This document shows positions 55,247 through 64,000 of a stretch of DNA of 64,000 nucleotides, one piece after another (within the stretch, counting starts at the first letter, position 1; each line of letters opens with the position of its first letter). The notes under the pieces are model-generated. The model ran no database searches and had not been told where the DNA came from. It saw only the letters and a program-made list of their open reading frames with translations. This DNA is from Acetobacter oeni (lineage in GTDB: Bacteria > Pseudomonadota > Alphaproteobacteria > Acetobacterales > Acetobacteraceae). The stretch spans positions 23,687 to 87,686 of the forward strand of contig NZ_WOTA01000019.1 of assembly GCF_011516825.1 (NCBI RefSeq), written 5' to 3'. A program made the position numbers and the translations under genes.

Positions 55247-56398
55247 TCATGAAAGACGCCGTGCAAATTTATCAAGATGCCCGAGCATTACTTCTCCCTC
55301 TCTTTCCCGGAACCAGTCGGCATGACCGAGAAGAAATTGGTCGTAAGCGATCTGTGCATCCGCCTCGTTCCGAAGAATACCGGAAAAATAATCAATTTCA
55401 CTAAGAGCGAAATCCGCGTGGACGAGAGGCAGGATAGCGCTTAGCTTTTTTACGGCTCTGATACTGAGCGGAGAAACGGAGTTGTAGCCGTTTAACAGGG
55501 CATCAAGCTGACCAAGATTACCCACAGGACCTGATCCATTTTCGGCATCAAGCCATGAGATCAGGTTGCGCTCAATGGCCGTTGCGAGATCGAAAAGAGC
55601 GAAGGTCCTGTCGGAAAGACCGAAATCAAGAATGGTCTGAACATGACCCGCATTGTCGGATGATGACCAGAGCAGATTTGAGGCATGCCAGTCACCATGC
55701 GTCCAGAGAGGTGGTTCGTCGTGCAACAGAGCATATGCGTTTGCGTGGAAAGGAATAATCAAACGCTGATTAATATCTGTTTCCCAGGAACGCGATGAGA
55801 AAAACCGGGCGAGTGCCGGACGAGCGGATAATTCTGCCTTGAGGATGCGGAGAGGATCAGGCGAGCCAAATATGCTGTTGCTGGCAACAAGAAGTTTCGT
55901 TTGCCGTGGTGGTGCCTGATAGGTGACGGCTGCCTGGTGAAACTTTGCGAGCATCTGGCCGGCAGCGAAAGCATGGGAATCATGAGCAAAGGCAGTCCAC
56001 GATGGACTGTCACGATAAAAATCGTATCCCCTGCCCGGTTGGTAGACTTCGTAAGTCCAGATGTCATCGGCGATGGCTGTTTCGCCATTTCGCGCGATGA
56101 GAATATTGACGACAGGAACGTGATGTTGCCGCAGATGGCCGATGAATCGGTGTTCTTCAGTCAGGTCTGCGACGCTGCGAACGCTGTGATGATGGCGTTT
56201 AACGAAAAGGCTGCCCTTTGAGGTTTTGACTTCGGCGGCAGAGGAGAATGGGCGCGGGCTGCGCCAGAGAATATCCTGAGGGCTGCCAGAAGATGGAAAC
56301 TGTGAGAGCACGTTTTCAAGTTCAGGCAGTCGGATTTCGGGCCAATCCGGTCGTTTCAGGTCATTACCGAGACCGTGAGCGTAATGAGTGCTGCTCAT
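55247..56398 (-). CDS. APH-fold phosphotransferase (small-molecule kinase)
   Basis: A 383-residue kinase. ATP-binding lysine is in KGSLFVKRHH, and the catalytic loop is HGDWHASNLLW with the metal-binding Asp in ILDFGLSDRTFALFDLATAIE. This family contains choline, homoserine, thiamine and aminoglycoside kinases, so substrate cannot be fixed, but it lies between a TonB receptor and a PnuC transporter, which suggests phosphorylation of the imported vitamin. ATG 56398 (MSSTHYAHG) is used; an in-frame TTG at 56446 is the limit of the frame. Confidence 0.82.
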   Translation of the reverse strand: MSSTHYAHGLGNDLKRPDWPEIRLPELENVLSQFPSSGSPQDILWRSPRPFSSAAEVKTSKGSLFVKRHHHSVRSVADLTEEHRFIGHLRQHHVPVVNILIARNGETAIADDIWTYEVYQPGRGYDFYRDSPSWTAFAHDSHAFAAGQMLAKFHQAAVTYQAPPRQTKLLVASNSIFGSPDPLRILKAELSARPALARFFSSRSWETDINQRLIIPFHANAYALLHDEPPLWTHGDWHASNLLWSSSDNAGHVQTILDFGLSDRTFALFDLATAIERNLISWLDAENGSGPVGNLGQLDALLNGYNSVSPLSIRAVKKLSAILPLVHADFALSEIDYFSGILRNEADAQIAYDQFLLGHADWFREREGEVMLGHLDKFARRLS

Positions 56399-56501
56399 AC
56401 CGACATGCCGGCCGTAAGCGATTTCCCGGTTACGGTCGGTCGGCAATTATTAGAAATTCTGTTATTGGGAAACATACAATCTGTCCGGGCCGAATAATGA
56501 A

Positions 56502-58922
56502 TCAGAAGCCGGTGGAAGCTGTGAACAGGGCCGCGAACCCGCCGCCGACGTAATAATCGGGAGAACTTCCGGCAATTGTCGTGCCGTAACGGCCCGTGGT
56601 GTCGCGGGCATTCAGGGTCGGATCTGCTATGCCGGAAAGGTAATGTTCATTGGTGATATTGATGAAATTCATACGCAAGGTGGGGGCATGCAGATGGACG
56701 GCGTCAGAGAAGCGGTATCCGATAGCAAGATCGCCTGTTGTGTGATCGGAAATACGTTCATCGTTCATAAAGGTTGCGTACTGATGCCCGGTATAGTGAA
56801 CGGTCGCGACGCCGAAGAGATGTCCGTCATCATAGCTGATGCCCGCTGCAGCCTGGAGGGTCGGGCTGCGGACAGCGGTTTTTCCTTTTGTAGGCAGGAG
56901 ATCTCCACCTGAGGCGATGTCGTTGTCGATAGTGGCGTGAAGATATTCACCGGAGACGTAGGGGCTGAAATGGTGCCATGGACGGGTACCGAGTTCGATG
57001 TCCACGCCACGTGAGGTCTGGCCACCGCCATTGAGGGTAGACTGAATGATGGCGCCATTCTGGGAAACAAGCGTGGCAATCTGTCTGTTTGTAAAATTGT
57101 AGTTGAACAGCGTCAGACTGCCGATGAGCCAGGTTCCGTTGCGGCGGTAGCCGAGTTCTTCCGAGATCGAGTATTCCGGCTTTGTGTCTGGTGTGGCGGC
57201 AACAGAGATGCTGCCGGATGAAGGGTCGTAGGTGTTGTAGAAAGCGGTTTCATCGGGGGCGCGGAAATTGGTTGTCGCGTTCAGGAAAAGCTGGTTGGCG
57301 TCATCGATACGCCAGCGCGCCCCGAGACGGGGAAGCGGCTCAGCATAGTTCGCGTTCGCGTGGTATTGCGGTCCGGGGAGGTCGTTGGTCCCGTTCCGGG
57401 TGAGCATGACCATTTTAAAGCCTGCATCGATAGTCAGCCGGTCGTGCAGGAGAGATATGTGATCGCCGACATAGAGAGCGTTTGTCTGTGAGATGGTGTG
57501 ATCGCTGGCAGCGAGCAGAGGCTGGCCGTCAGAGAGGTGGATGAGAGCGGACTGCTTTTCGGCCCATATATCCGCTGCGTTGCCGTTTGAGCCAACGGCT
57601 GTGAAGCTCTGCTGCTCGGTATCATCGGTGTAATCGTACCAGTAGCCGAGGACAAAATCGTTCCGGCCGAGTCTGTAATGCAGGGCAGCGTTGAAGCCTG
57701 AGCGATAGCTGCGCTGGGTATAATTGGCGCGGACGGTCGCTTCGTCGTCCTGTGCACCGGGCAGACTCAGCGTGTCTGACAGTGCCTGGTTACCGTTATA
57801 AAGCCCGGTTTCCGACAGGGTGGAACCACCAGGCGCATTGCCGTACGCGAGCTGACTGTAAGGGGTGACATCCAGTGCGAGACGGTCGGTGAGGTGCAGA
57901 TGGACCGGGGCTCCGACATAGAGCGTGCGCTCGGGATCACGCCACAGGCGCCAGTAATCCGTGCCCCCGGCAGCATTATTGGGATCGTAGCGCCCGGCGA
58001 GATTGTTTGCGCCGTGGATGCCATCCTCTTTCCAGCTTTCGAGGGAAACCTGAGGATAATAACTGGTGATGATATTCGTCCATGAGCCCAGGACAGCCGC
58101 ATGGCTCCCCTGCCCCCACCCTTTGATGAATTTGAAATCGACATGCTGCCGATTGTCGCGTCCGGGACCGCGCCAGTTATCGGTGGCGCCGTGAGAATAG
58201 GAAACGAAACCCCTTACGCCCGAGTGACCGATCTCGCCTGTTTCCAGACGGATGAACTCACGATTTGTATTGTAGGAACCGTAAGAAACACTGGCATAGC
58301 CACCGGGTTTTTCGGACGGGTCGAGAAAAGACAGGTTCATCAGACCGCCCGCGGCATTGAGCACCGGACTGTCGAGATCAGCGGCGCCCTGAGCCAGGGA
58401 GACCCCCTGATAGTTTTCGCTGTCGGCGAACTGTGACGGGTAACCGGAATAATAGGCGATGTCGTTGAGGGGCATGCCTTCGAGGACGTAGCCCAGGGCA
58501 TCGCTGTTCAGACCGCGCACGGTAATGTTGGTTGAGGGCGAGAAACCGAACGGGTCGGAAGTGGCGACATTGGCGCCGGGCAGCATGGAGGCAAGCTGGA
58601 AGGCGGTCGCCATGGGCGCCTGTTTGCTGATGTAATCGCGGTCAACCGTACTCACGGAGCGGACTTCGTCATGGGGACGGATGAGGCCGCCACCGGGCTG
58701 GTGCCCGAGGACTGCATCGGCATGACCTTTGACGAGAATAGTTTCAGAAGTTCTGGCCCGAACGCCTTTCTGTAGTATTTCAGTTTCGCGGCGCGTAGTT
58801 TTTTTAGCCGGAATTTCGTTACTTTCAGCCGAAGCGATGACGGGCAGGCCGTACAGCCCCGCAGTGACAACACTGGCGAGAACCGTTGTCGAACGTCGGA
58901 AGCGGACTGGCAGATATGGCAA
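56502..58922 (-). CDS. TonB-dependent outer-membrane receptor upstream of kinase and pnuC
   Basis: An 806-residue receptor starting at TTG 58922 with AAGGGA eight bases upstream; an in-frame stop just beyond rules out longer starts. The signal peptide (VLASVVTAGLYGLPVIASA) is followed by a plug (about 85-215: STVDRDYISKQAPMATAFQL, NITVRGLNSDALGYVLEGM) and a barrel ending AALFTASTGF with terminal phenylalanine. Its gene begins the reverse-strand unit receptor, kinase, PnuC. Substrate unknown, probably a vitamin or nucleoside by context. Confidence 0.88.
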   Translation of the reverse strand: MPYLPVRFRRSTTVLASVVTAGLYGLPVIASAESNEIPAKKTTRRETEILQKGVRARTSETILVKGHADAVLGHQPGGGLIRPHDEVRSVSTVDRDYISKQAPMATAFQLASMLPGANVATSDPFGFSPSTNITVRGLNSDALGYVLEGMPLNDIAYYSGYPSQFADSENYQGVSLAQGAADLDSPVLNAAGGLMNLSFLDPSEKPGGYASVSYGSYNTNREFIRLETGEIGHSGVRGFVSYSHGATDNWRGPGRDNRQHVDFKFIKGWGQGSHAAVLGSWTNIITSYYPQVSLESWKEDGIHGANNLAGRYDPNNAAGGTDYWRLWRDPERTLYVGAPVHLHLTDRLALDVTPYSQLAYGNAPGGSTLSETGLYNGNQALSDTLSLPGAQDDEATVRANYTQRSYRSGFNAALHYRLGRNDFVLGYWYDYTDDTEQQSFTAVGSNGNAADIWAEKQSALIHLSDGQPLLAASDHTISQTNALYVGDHISLLHDRLTIDAGFKMVMLTRNGTNDLPGPQYHANANYAEPLPRLGARWRIDDANQLFLNATTNFRAPDETAFYNTYDPSSGSISVAATPDTKPEYSISEELGYRRNGTWLIGSLTLFNYNFTNRQIATLVSQNGAIIQSTLNGGGQTSRGVDIELGTRPWHHFSPYVSGEYLHATIDNDIASGGDLLPTKGKTAVRSPTLQAAAGISYDDGHLFGVATVHYTGHQYATFMNDERISDHTTGDLAIGYRFSDAVHLHAPTLRMNFINITNEHYLSGIADPTLNARDTTGRYGTTIAGSSPDYYVGGGFAALFTASTGF

Positions 58923-59092
58923 GATCCGTGTCCCTTCTTTGTGGCATTACAGCATCTTACGTTAGCAGATTATCGCCTTAACCTATTCGAACCGTCGTCA
59001 AAACCCTTTCTTCCAGGCGCGAATAAAATTTTCGGCCTGCCCTGCCGGCAAAGCCGTCTGTCCACTCAATTTTGCCGGCCGACCCCGATTTA

Positions 59093-60673
59093 TCATGCTG
59101 CATCCCGCTTTTCATCTGAAACGGGCACACGGATCAGATAGTCGAAGGCAGAGAGAGCAGCCTTTGCACCGTCGCCTATTGCGATCACAATCTGCTTGAA
59201 AGGCGTGGTAGTCGCATCGCCTGCGGCGAATACGCCGGGCAAGGATGTAGCACCATGACTATCAACAATAATTTCGCCAAAATCGTTAAGTTTCACGGTG
59301 CCGCGTAGCCAGTCGGTGTTGGGCAGCAGGCCGATCTGAACAAACACACCGGCGACGTCAATATGATGATCCGCCCCGTCGCCGCCGCGATATGTCAGAC
59401 CGGTCACTTTGGTGCCGTTGCCTTCGATGCGTGTCGTCAGAGCTTCGGTCAGAATGGTGACGTTCGGCAGGGATCGCAGTTTATCCTGCAACACCTTGTC
59501 TGCCTTCAGCCCTGAGCCACGCTGAAGCAGCGTGACATGCGACACGATGCCAGCCAGATCTATTGCAGCTTCGACCCCGCTGTTGCCGCCACCAGCAACC
59601 GCGACAGGCAGTCCTTTATAGAAAGGACCGTCGCAATGCGGGCAGTAGGCCACGCCTTTATTGCGATATTCTTCTTCACCGGGCACACCGAGATGGCGCC
59701 AGTGCGCGCCGGTCGCAATGATCACCGTCCGTGCATGAAGGATGGCGCCGCTTTCGAGGGCGACACCATTCATGCCGCCCGGATGCGCCGCAGGGAATAG
59801 TTCCTTTGCGCGTTGCGACGAGATGACCTCAACATCGTACTGGTGAACATGTGCTTCCAGAGCTGCGGAGAGTTTCGGACCGCTTGTCTCTGTTACTGAG
59901 ATAAAGTTTTCGATGCCTTCCGTGTCCATGATCTGGCCACCGAAACGATCACCTGCAAGACCAGTGCGGAGTCCCTTTCTCGCGGCATAAATGGCTGCGG
60001 AGGCGCCTGCCGGACCGCTGCCAATGATCAGCATATCGAACGGGGCGATGTCTTTCAGTTTTTCCGCGGCGCGCTTAGGGGCATCGGCATCGAGCTTTGC
60101 CAGTATCTGGTCCATGTCCATGCGGCCCGTATCGAAAGGCTCGCCGTTCAGATAGACCTGCGGAACGGACATGATATTCTTCGCCGTGACCTCGTCCTGA
60201 AACAATGCACCGTCGATCGTGACGTTATGAACATTCGGATTGAGAACGCTCATGGCATTGAGTGCCTGCACGACATCCGGGCAGTTCTGACAGGAGAGCG
60301 AAACGTAGGTTTCGAAATTGTAATGTCCGGGCAGCGCCTTAATTTGTGCGACTGTGTCAGCATCGAGTTTTGGCGGATGGCCGCCAACCTGAAGCAACGC
60401 CAGAATCAATGAGGTAAACTCGTGGCCCATTGGGATAGCTGCGAAGGTGACCCCTGTTTTTGAGGTTTCGCGCCGGATGACAAAGGAAGGACGTCGCGTG
60501 GCACTTCCCTGCTCCGAGACATTCACCTTGTCCGAAAGCGCGGCGATCTCATGCAGAAGCTCATGCATCTCGCGCGATTTCGGGCTGTCATCAAGCGACG
60601 CTTCGAGCACGACGGGATGCGCGAGATTCGCAAGGTAGCCTTTAAGTTGCGTTTTGATGGTGTCTTGCAGCAT
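59093..60673 (-). CDS. ahpF: Alkyl hydroperoxide reductase subunit F
   Basis: A 526-residue NADH:peroxiredoxin flavoprotein. The N-terminal thioredoxin-like double domain has the CxxC pair in [14 protein letters not shown], then the FAD domain [19 protein letters not shown], the redox-active CPHC in [14 protein letters not shown] and the NAD-binding [18 protein letters not shown]. It reduces AhpC. CGGAG lies nine bases before the ATG 60673; the frame is open further but overlaps ahpC's end. 71 bp after ahpC, in the same operon. Confidence 0.97.
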   Translation of the reverse strand: MLQDTIKTQLKGYLANLAHPVVLEASLDDSPKSREMHELLHEIAALSDKVNVSEQGSATRRPSFVIRRETSKTGVTFAAIPMGHEFTSLILALLQVGGHPPKLDADTVAQIKALPGHYNFETYVSLSCQNCPDVVQALNAMSVLNPNVHNVTIDGALFQDEVTAKNIMSVPQVYLNGEPFDTGRMDMDQILAKLDADAPKRAAEKLKDIAPFDMLIIGSGPAGASAAIYAARKGLRTGLAGDRFGGQIMDTEGIENFISVTETSGPKLSAALEAHVHQYDVEVISSQRAKELFPAAHPGGMNGVALESGAILHARTVIIATGAHWRHLGVPGEEEYRNKGVAYCPHCDGPFYKGLPVAVAGGGNSGVEAAIDLAGIVSHVTLLQRGSGLKADKVLQDKLRSLPNVTILTEALTTRIEGNGTKVTGLTYRGGDGADHHIDVAGVFVQIGLLPNTDWLRGTVKLNDFGEIIVDSHGATSLPGVFAAGDATTTPFKQIVIAIGDGAKAALSAFDYLIRVPVSDEKRDAA

Positions 60674-60744
60674 GTGGAAGAACTCCGTTTTTCGGCTGGC
60701 GTGGAACCGGAGGCCCGGTCCCGAAGGACCGGACCGTTCCCTGG

Positions 60745-61308
60745 TCAGATTTTGCCGATGAGGTCCAGTGACGGGGTCAGAGTTGCGCTGCCCTCTTTCC
60801 ACTTCGCGGGGCAGACTTCACCCGGATGGGAGGCGACATACTGAGCCGCGTGGATTTTATCGAGGAGTTCGGTTGCGCTGCGACCAACACCACCGGCGGT
60901 AATCTCAATATACTGGATCTTACCTTCGGGATCGACCAGGAAGGTCCCACGGTTTGCGAGGCCGGCTTCCTCGATCAGCACGCCGAAATTGCGTGAGATA
61001 TGGCCGGTCGGGTCAGCCAGCATAACATATTTAATCTTGCCGATCGCAGGCGAAGTGTCATGCCAGGCTTTGTGCGTGAAATGTTTGTCGGTCGAAACCG
61101 AGTAAATCTCCACGCCCAGCTTCTGGAACGCTGCATAATTATCAGCCAGATCCTCAAGCTCCGTCGGGCAGACGAACGTGAAATCAGCCGGGTAAAAGAA
61201 AATAACGGACCATTTACCCTTCAGATCCTTATCGGAAACCTTCACGAACTTACCGTCGTGGAAGGCATCTGTTTCGAACGGCTTAATCTCGGAATTGATG
61301 GTCGGCAT
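60745..61308 (-). CDS. ahpC: Alkyl hydroperoxide reductase subunit C (2-Cys peroxiredoxin)
   Basis: A 187-residue peroxiredoxin. Peroxidatic Cys47 is in [14 protein letters not shown] and resolving Cys166 in GEVCPAKW, at the canonical positions. It reduces hydrogen peroxide and organic peroxides and is recycled by AhpF. AGAGGGG precedes the ATG. It is divergent from oxyR over a 144-bp region with an inverted repeat that may be the OxyR operator. Confidence 0.97.
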   Translation of the reverse strand: MPTINSEIKPFETDAFHDGKFVKVSDKDLKGKWSVIFFYPADFTFVCPTELEDLADNYAAFQKLGVEIYSVSTDKHFTHKAWHDTSPAIGKIKYVMLADPTGHISRNFGVLIEEAGLANRGTFLVDPEGKIQYIEITAGGVGRSATELLDKIHAAQYVASHPGEVCPAKWKEGSATLTPSLDLIGKI

Positions 61309-61418
61309 AAGGAAACCCCTCTGCTTTCGTTTGTCTGTTGGTGACGGAGAGCTTGTCTCACAGGAGCAAACTGCCTGGAAACAGTTTCTGTCGATGGCTG
61401 TTATAGGTAAAACCTTTT

Positions 61419-61445
61419 GATAAGTGAACCTGAATCGGGCTTATC
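61419..61445. promoter_or_regulatory. Candidate operator between ahpC and oxyR
   Basis: GATAAG (61419-61424) and CTTATC (61440-61445) form an inverted repeat with 15 bases between, immediately upstream of the oxyR ATG and inside the divergent promoter region. OxyR-type regulators bind such dyads. It does not match the full E. coli OxyR consensus, so the call is tentative. Confidence 0.4.
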
Positions 61446-61452
61446 TATATCC

Positions 61453-62379
61453 ATGACTTATGTCGCCCTTTCCGGCCTTTCCCTGCGGGATATTGAATAT
61501 GTTGTGGCCGTCGATGATCTGCGCAACTTTTCGCGCGCGGCAGAACGCTGCGGCGTCAGCCAGGCGGGTCTGTCCGAGCAGGTTCGCAAACTTGAGGCGC
61601 TGCTCGGCGTGGTACTTTTTGAGCGTACGCGGCGGCATGTCGTTCCGACGCCTGATGGTGCCAGGCTGATTGCCATGGGGCGTGACGTAATCGCGGCAGC
61701 CCGGGCGATGATTGAAATGGCACATACGCAATCTGGGCCGCTTGAAGGCTTACTGCGTATCGGGGTGATCGCGACTCTGGGACCTTATTATGTTCCGAGT
61801 CTGCTACCGTTATTGCGGCGTGCCTATCCTGAGCTGAAACTGCAACTCACTGACAGCCTGACTGCGCCAATGCTGAGAATGCTGCAGCAGGACGATCTGG
61901 ATCTTATTTTCGCAGCGCTGCCGGTCCCAGGAGACACATTTCACTGTGCTCCCGTTTTCGGTGAACCGTTTCTGGCGGCGTTACCGGTCAGTCATGCACT
62001 TGCACGAAAAAAGACGCTTCTGATGCACGATCTGGAAGGACCTGATCTTCTGCTTCTTGAAGAAGGGCATTGCCTTCGCGATCAGGCATTGTCTCTATGC
62101 GGTGTATCGCCACAACGCGATCAGCAACGACTTGCGACCAGTCTGGAAATGCTCTGGCATATGATCGGTGCAGGCGAAGGCTATTCGCTGATCCCGCGCC
62201 TTGCTCTTCGTAATCGCGGTGAGTGGGACGACCTCATTTCGGTGGTTTCTGTGCCGGATGCCAGCCGCACTATTGGTCTTGTCTGGCGTAAATCTGATCC
62301 GCGCGGAACTGCTTTTACGGAGTTCGCCCGTTTTCTGCGCGATCATGTTCCGGAAGGGTGTCGGGTGGTTCACACATAA
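61453..62379 (+). CDS. oxyR: LysR-family peroxide sensor OxyR
   Basis: A 308-residue regulator. The N-terminal winged helix has FSRAAERCGVSQAGLSEQVR. The redox-sensing pair is Cys207 and Cys216 in EEGHCLRDQALSLCG, nine residues apart as in E. coli OxyR (199 and 208). It is divergent from ahpCF, which it very probably activates on peroxide stress. The start ATG 61453 has no clear ribosome-binding site; TTG 61417 is in frame. Confidence 0.94.
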   Translation: MTYVALSGLSLRDIEYVVAVDDLRNFSRAAERCGVSQAGLSEQVRKLEALLGVVLFERTRRHVVPTPDGARLIAMGRDVIAAARAMIEMAHTQSGPLEGLLRIGVIATLGPYYVPSLLPLLRRAYPELKLQLTDSLTAPMLRMLQQDDLDLIFAALPVPGDTFHCAPVFGEPFLAALPVSHALARKKTLLMHDLEGPDLLLLEEGHCLRDQALSLCGVSPQRDQQRLATSLEMLWHMIGAGEGYSLIPRLALRNRGEWDDLISVVSVPDASRTIGLVWRKSDPRGTAFTEFARFLRDHVPEGCRVVHT

Positions 62380-62604
62380 GGCAGAGACAACCTGATAAGA
62401 CTGGAGGATAATGGATTTACAGTCATTTTATACATATAAATTTATACATATAAATCTGTATTTTTCATTTGTGTTATTTATTATTAATATTTATAAAAAT
62501 AATAACTAATTATTTTTCTGTAACACTGAAGAGTAAACGCGACTTCAACCAGACAGACAGTTGCTTCCCGACCCTCTCCGTGCGGTAAACTGCTTCAGTC
62601 GTTA
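62380..62604. other. AT-rich spacer between oxyR and the insertion sequence
   Basis: Bases 62415-62520 are very AT-rich, with short repeats of TTTATACATATAAA. No gene is seen; it is probably the 3' region of oxyR and the insertion target. Confidence 0.4.
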
Positions 62605-62622
62605 GAGCCCTTTTGGAAATTC
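62605..62622. repeat. Left terminal inverted repeat of the IS element
   Basis: GAGCCCTTTTGGAAATTC, perfectly complementary to 63492-63509. It overlaps the transposase stop codon by two bases. Confidence 0.88.
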
Positions 62623-63418
62623 ACGGATGAGCGTTTCTGCGTAGCATGAGGCTTCCCATGGCGATGTGGATCATGGCCTCTGCGACGTCGATCCGCTGTT
62701 CGTAGTCCTTCACAAGGCGACGCCAGCGGATCATCCAGCCGAAGGTCCGTTCCACGACCCACCGACGCGGCAGGATTTCAAACCCTTTTGTTGTATCTGA
62801 CCGTCGGACAACCTCGACTGTGAAGTCGAGAAAAGCGGCCTTGTCCAACAACTGGAGGCGGTCATAAGCTCCATCCGCGAAGAGATGCTTCACCCATGGC
62901 CAGCGTTTGCGAATGGCATCGAGGATCATCTGTCCTCCTGCACTGTCCGAAATATCGACTGTCGTCAGCCTGACCAGAAGCAACCGGCCATCCGTATCAA
63001 CTGCGATATGGCGTTTCCGACCGACAATCTTCTTGCCTGCGTCATAACCACGTGCCTTTGCATGGGGCGCCTTGATACTCTGGCAATCGATGACACCACC
63101 CGATGGACTGGCTTCGCGTCCTGCCATCTCACGACCGAGCATCAGGGAGACATCATGGATGGTCTGGAACAGGAAACGGCGCATCAGCCTGCGGAACCAC
63201 CAGTAAACTGTCTGCCATGGGCCAAAATGAACCGGAAGCATCTCCCAGCCGCAGCCTGAGCGGACAAGATAGCGCAGAGCATTGATGATCTCACGCAAAT
63301 CGGTTGTCCGTTTCCGACCACGCCGGTTCGCAGGAGGCATCAGAGGCGCTATGCGCTCCCATTCCTCATCTGTCAGATCAGATGGATAGCGTTTCGTCTT
63401 GCGTGTAATGCCGGCCAT
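62621..63418 (-). CDS. IS5-family transposase, intact
   Basis: A 265-residue DDE transposase. The N-terminal region is typical (YPSDLTDEEWERIAPLMP). The catalytic acids lie in GGVIDCQSIKAP (first Asp), HLFADGAYDR (second Asp) and RRWVVERTFGWMIRWRRL (Glu). No frameshift or internal stop is seen, so the element may still be active. Confidence 0.93.
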   Translation of the reverse strand: MAGITRKTKRYPSDLTDEEWERIAPLMPPANRRGRKRTTDLREIINALRYLVRSGCGWEMLPVHFGPWQTVYWWFRRLMRRFLFQTIHDVSLMLGREMAGREASPSGGVIDCQSIKAPHAKARGYDAGKKIVGRKRHIAVDTDGRLLLVRLTTVDISDSAGGQMILDAIRKRWPWVKHLFADGAYDRLQLLDKAAFLDFTVEVVRRSDTTKGFEILPRRWVVERTFGWMIRWRRLVKDYEQRIDVAEAMIHIAMGSLMLRRNAHP

Positions 63419-63491
63419 ACGGCCTCTTTGCTCGGGCGTCCATATCCATAGCTTGAATCACACGCCGTGCCTCCTGAAAACCCATCATATC

Positions 63492-63509
63492 GAATTTCCA
63501 AAAGGGCTC
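63492..63509. repeat. Right terminal inverted repeat of the IS element
   Basis: GAATTTCCAAAAGGGCTC, the exact complement of the left repeat at 62605-62622. The transposase start lies 73 bp inside. Confidence 0.88.
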
Positions 63510-63618
63510 TGATTCGTAACCAATGAATGCCTGTACTCAGAACCTGTTAATTCATTGAACTGAACATTGACTGGAGGGTATTATGTAGTTTCTGTCGTGA
63601 ATTGTGCAGTAAAGATGG

Positions 63619-63936
63619 ATGATTATTGCACGCAAACCCTATCCGCCTGATATCAGTGACGAAGAATGGTTTCTGATTATTCCATACCTTCTCCTGATGA
63701 AAGAGGATACTGAGCGGCATCATCATGATCTGCGGGAACTGTTCAACGGTCTTCGGTATGTGATCCGTTACGGGATTGCATGGCGGGCCATGCCGAACGA
63801 CCTGCCGCCATGGTCTGCGGTTTATCAGCAGTCCCGGCGCTGGATGGAAACAGAGTGTTTCGAGGCTCTCGTCCACGATCTGCGGGCTGGACTGGACGTG
63901 TCACGGTTTAGTTCCGGACCATTGGTTATCTGTTAA
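63619..63936 (+). pseudogene. Broken IS5-type transposase, N-terminal part
   Basis: The frame begins MIIARKPYPPDISDEEWFLI and continues through the DUF4096-like N-terminal domain (YGIAWRAMPNDLPPWSAVY, VHDLRAGLD), then changes into unrelated sequence and stops at 63936. The catalytic acids are absent. It is a different element from the intact IS next to it, on the opposite strand, and probably lost its 3' part by insertion or deletion. Its left end is not identified; the region 63513-63618 may belong to it. Confidence 0.75.
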
Positions 63937-64000
63937 GCGGCGTTGCGCTCATAATCCAGAAGGCTTTTCCATTAGAGTGCGGAATGGCGCCTCTGCGGAT
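63937..64000. other. Window end after the broken transposase
   Basis: 64 bases without a recognisable gene. They may start another insertion sequence or the next chromosomal gene; the window is too short to tell. Confidence 0.3.

Larger units (their letters stand above)
62605..63509 (-). mobile_element. Complete IS5-family insertion sequence (IS1031/IS12528-like)
   Basis: A 905-bp element bounded by perfect 18-bp inverted repeats GAGCCCTTTTGGAAATTC and its complement, with one transposase gene. The flanking triplets are TTA (62602-62604) and TGA (63510-63512). IS1031-type elements target TNA and duplicate three bases, so the two flanks should be identical, and they are not. Either a flank has mutated or the copy arose by recombination between two elements. 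Confidence 0.88.

Noticed and set aside
58923..59092. Possible TPP or cobalamin riboswitch upstream of the vitamin-type TonB receptor
   Set aside because: I looked for the CTGAGA and ACCTGATC boxes of TPP and the B12-box and did not find them; a covariance search would be needed to settle it.

Overview
The window is a bacterial chromosome segment with high-GC coding DNA. It looks like an acetic acid bacterium (Alphaproteobacteria, Acetobacteraceae). The basis is inference: the housekeeping proteins are alphaproteobacterial in type, and the intact insertion sequence at the right end has the features of the IS1031/IS12528 subgroup of IS5, known from Komagataeibacter and Gluconobacter. Start codons are often GTG or TTG. 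No tRNA, rRNA, CRISPR array or prophage was recognised.

Layout, left half. 1-7 kb: a dihydroorotase cut by the window edge, a CPBP membrane protease gene broken by one in-frame amber codon, a YitT-type membrane protein, and a tightly packed reverse-strand operon (heptosyltransferase, GT4 glycosyltransferase, AsnB-type amidotransferase) that probably builds a surface glycan. 7.3-9.9 kb: a CotH-kinase-fold protein with two Ig-like repeats. 10-15 kb: argG, an FKBP lipoprotein, a Cys-rich secreted protein, a cytochrome c lipoprotein, trpS and a PncC/CinA-type amidase. 14.6-16.4 kb: an H-NOX sensor and a diguanylate cyclase with overlapping stop and start. 16.5-18.9 kb: hslV-hslU-sufE as one overlapping operon. 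19-22.8 kb: two large multi-pass membrane proteins that resemble GT-C glycosyltransferases, in DNA less GC-rich than its neighbours.

Middle. 22.9-32.2 kb looks like a phospholipid head-group locus: ethanolamine permease, EutC, EutB, an AraC-family regulator, a Tat-exported phosphocholine-type phospholipase C and a TonB-dependent receptor 13 bp upstream of it. 32.5-37.5 kb is a three-gene overlapping signalling operon: a CheB-like protein that has lost both its phosphorylation site and its catalytic triad, followed by two multi-domain hybrid histidine kinases. This is the least conventional system in the window. ppx, a gene-poor 0.84 kb gap, yebC and secA follow.

Right half. 43.9-50.9 kb: a parvulin-type isomerase, argJ, an RDD protein, a large MscS-family channel overlapping a 2OG-Fe dioxygenase gene, and a small membrane protein. 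51-59 kb holds two convergent uptake operons: TonB receptor plus PfkB-family kinase on the forward strand, and TonB receptor, APH-type kinase and PnuC transporter on the reverse strand. They are separated by a very AT-rich spacer and a 17-bp stem-loop spanning a stop codon. 59-62.4 kb is a peroxide defence unit (ahpC-ahpF divergent from oxyR). The window ends with a complete IS5-family element and a broken second IS5-type transposase.
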